Assembly: GCA_964527565.1 (NCBI GenBank)
Contig: CAZGOY010000082.1
Coordinates: forward strand, 1-5,588
Direction of reading: 5' to 3'
Length of the DNA stretch: 5,588 nt
DNA from: JAGXQV01 sp964527565
Lineage (GTDB): Bacteria > Pseudomonadota > Gammaproteobacteria > Burkholderiales > Sulfuricellaceae
A program made the position numbers and the translations under genes. Under the pieces are notes generated by a model. It made no database searches. It had not been told where the DNA came from and saw nothing but the letters and a program-made list of their open reading frames with translations. This document shows, piece by piece, positions 5,215 to 5,588 of the stretch; position 1 is the stretch's first letter, and each line of letters starts with the position of its first letter.

Positions 5215-5588
5215 CGGCATGGATTCCCCTGGAAATATCTTTTTGCATTTCACCGCGCCCAAGGGTCTTCAGCGGCGGAAGCCCGTCTGGAACGGGTGTT
5301 GCACACCGTCATTGCGACGGCGCGGCGCTTGATTCAGCGGTTTTAGCGGTCAAATCAGCGGCTTTTGCCTGTTTTTTGGCCGAGCGTGCCCGTTGCGCCC
5401 GAATGCGCTCAGCGTGACGCCGGGCTGAGACGGCTTACATTTCCGCCATCCCGGCAAAGCCCGAAGCGGGCGGTCGATGCTCCGCCGACGGGGCCCGTCT
5501 TCTCACGACCCGCATCGGCGCACCGCAACACGTGCACAGAAACGGCGGACGCGGCTTCATCCACGCCAAGTCCGTGCCGGGAATCACC
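5215..5588. other. 374-bp stretch without an intact gene
   Basis: No complete gene with a credible start and ribosome binding site is visible after the HigA stop. On the plus strand the HigA frame stays open for 43 codons past its TGA to a TAG at 5344-5346, but has no early start or recognisable motif. On the minus strand there is a possible fragment entering from the right edge, described separately. A short direct repeat (CAGCGGTTTT near 5335 and CAGCGGCTTTT near 5357) and a small GCCCG-AAG-CGGGC hairpin (5459-5471) are present. No tRNA, CRISPR or terminator was seen. Confidence 0.5.
5309..5587 (-). pseudogene. Possible decayed C-terminal coding fragment, perhaps from a transposase
   Basis: Entering from the right edge on the minus strand, a frame runs 50 codons to TAA (5437-5435). 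It carries a Cys-rich piece, PPFLCTCCGAPMRVVRRRAP (14-33), which resembles the CxCCGxxM zinc-knuckle-like end of IS91/IS801-type transposases only loosely. Beyond the TAA the same frame continues for 41 codons with protein-like, Ala/Lys/Arg-rich sequence (AVSARRHAERIRAQRARSAKK, then QAKAADLTAKTAESSAAPSQ) to a TGA at 5311-5309. The second part could be the true tail of a gene interrupted by a stop, or chance openness in GC-rich DNA. The start lies outside the window. The identity is a weak guess. Confidence 0.25.

Noticed and set aside
5018..5248. Minus-strand frame of 76 codons opposite higA
   Set aside because: Lies almost fully opposite the HigA helix-turn-helix coding sequence and has no recognisable content.
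5215..5343. In-frame continuation of higA past its TGA as a read-through or HigA fusion
   Set aside because: HigA proteins of about 100 residues are complete at this stop, and the following 43 codons match nothing that I recognise.

Overview
The window looks like chromosomal DNA of a GC-rich proteobacterium, most likely a betaproteobacterium of the Nitrosomonadales/Gallionellales kind. This placement is inferred from protein style (ThiC, a PCMT-type methyltransferase next to TolC, LipA) and gene content, not from any search. The left three quarters is ordinary housekeeping DNA. The right quarter (from about 4500) is accessory and partly degraded.

Left part: the first 979 bases hold the N-terminal half of thiC (HMP-P synthase, thiamine biosynthesis) on the minus strand, cut by the window edge. 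Its leader (about 980-1127, minus strand) carries a clear TPP riboswitch. Between riboswitch and start codon lies a perfect 8-bp hairpin that would bury the thiC Shine-Dalgarno sequence, pointing to translational control by thiamine pyrophosphate. Facing away on the plus strand is a 219-aa SAM-dependent methyltransferase of the protein-L-isoaspartate O-methyltransferase family.

Middle: a TolC-family outer-membrane channel gene (1895-3190) follows. Its promoter contains a perfect 18-bp palindrome between the -35 and -10 elements, the layout of a TetR-type repressor operator. The lipA gene (lipoyl synthase, 3210-4196) comes 19 bp after tolC, without lipB and without a good ribosome binding site. 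Its last bases overlap (ATGA) the start of an unrecognised 99-aa protein with two membrane segments (4193-4492). tolC, lipA, this small membrane protein and possibly the next ORF are spaced like one transcription unit.

Right part: a 69-aa ORF (4500-4709) begins like an XRE-type antitoxin but loses that similarity at a run of ten G. A REP-like hairpin (4717-4743) comes next, then a complete HigA-type antitoxin gene (4915-5214) with no HigB toxin gene beside it. The last 374 bases contain no intact gene that I can support. The minus strand there shows a possible decayed C-terminal coding fragment with an in-frame stop, perhaps from a mobile element. I found no convincing new multi-gene system. 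The regulatory sites at thiC and tolC and the orphan antitoxin cluster are the parts most worth a second look.
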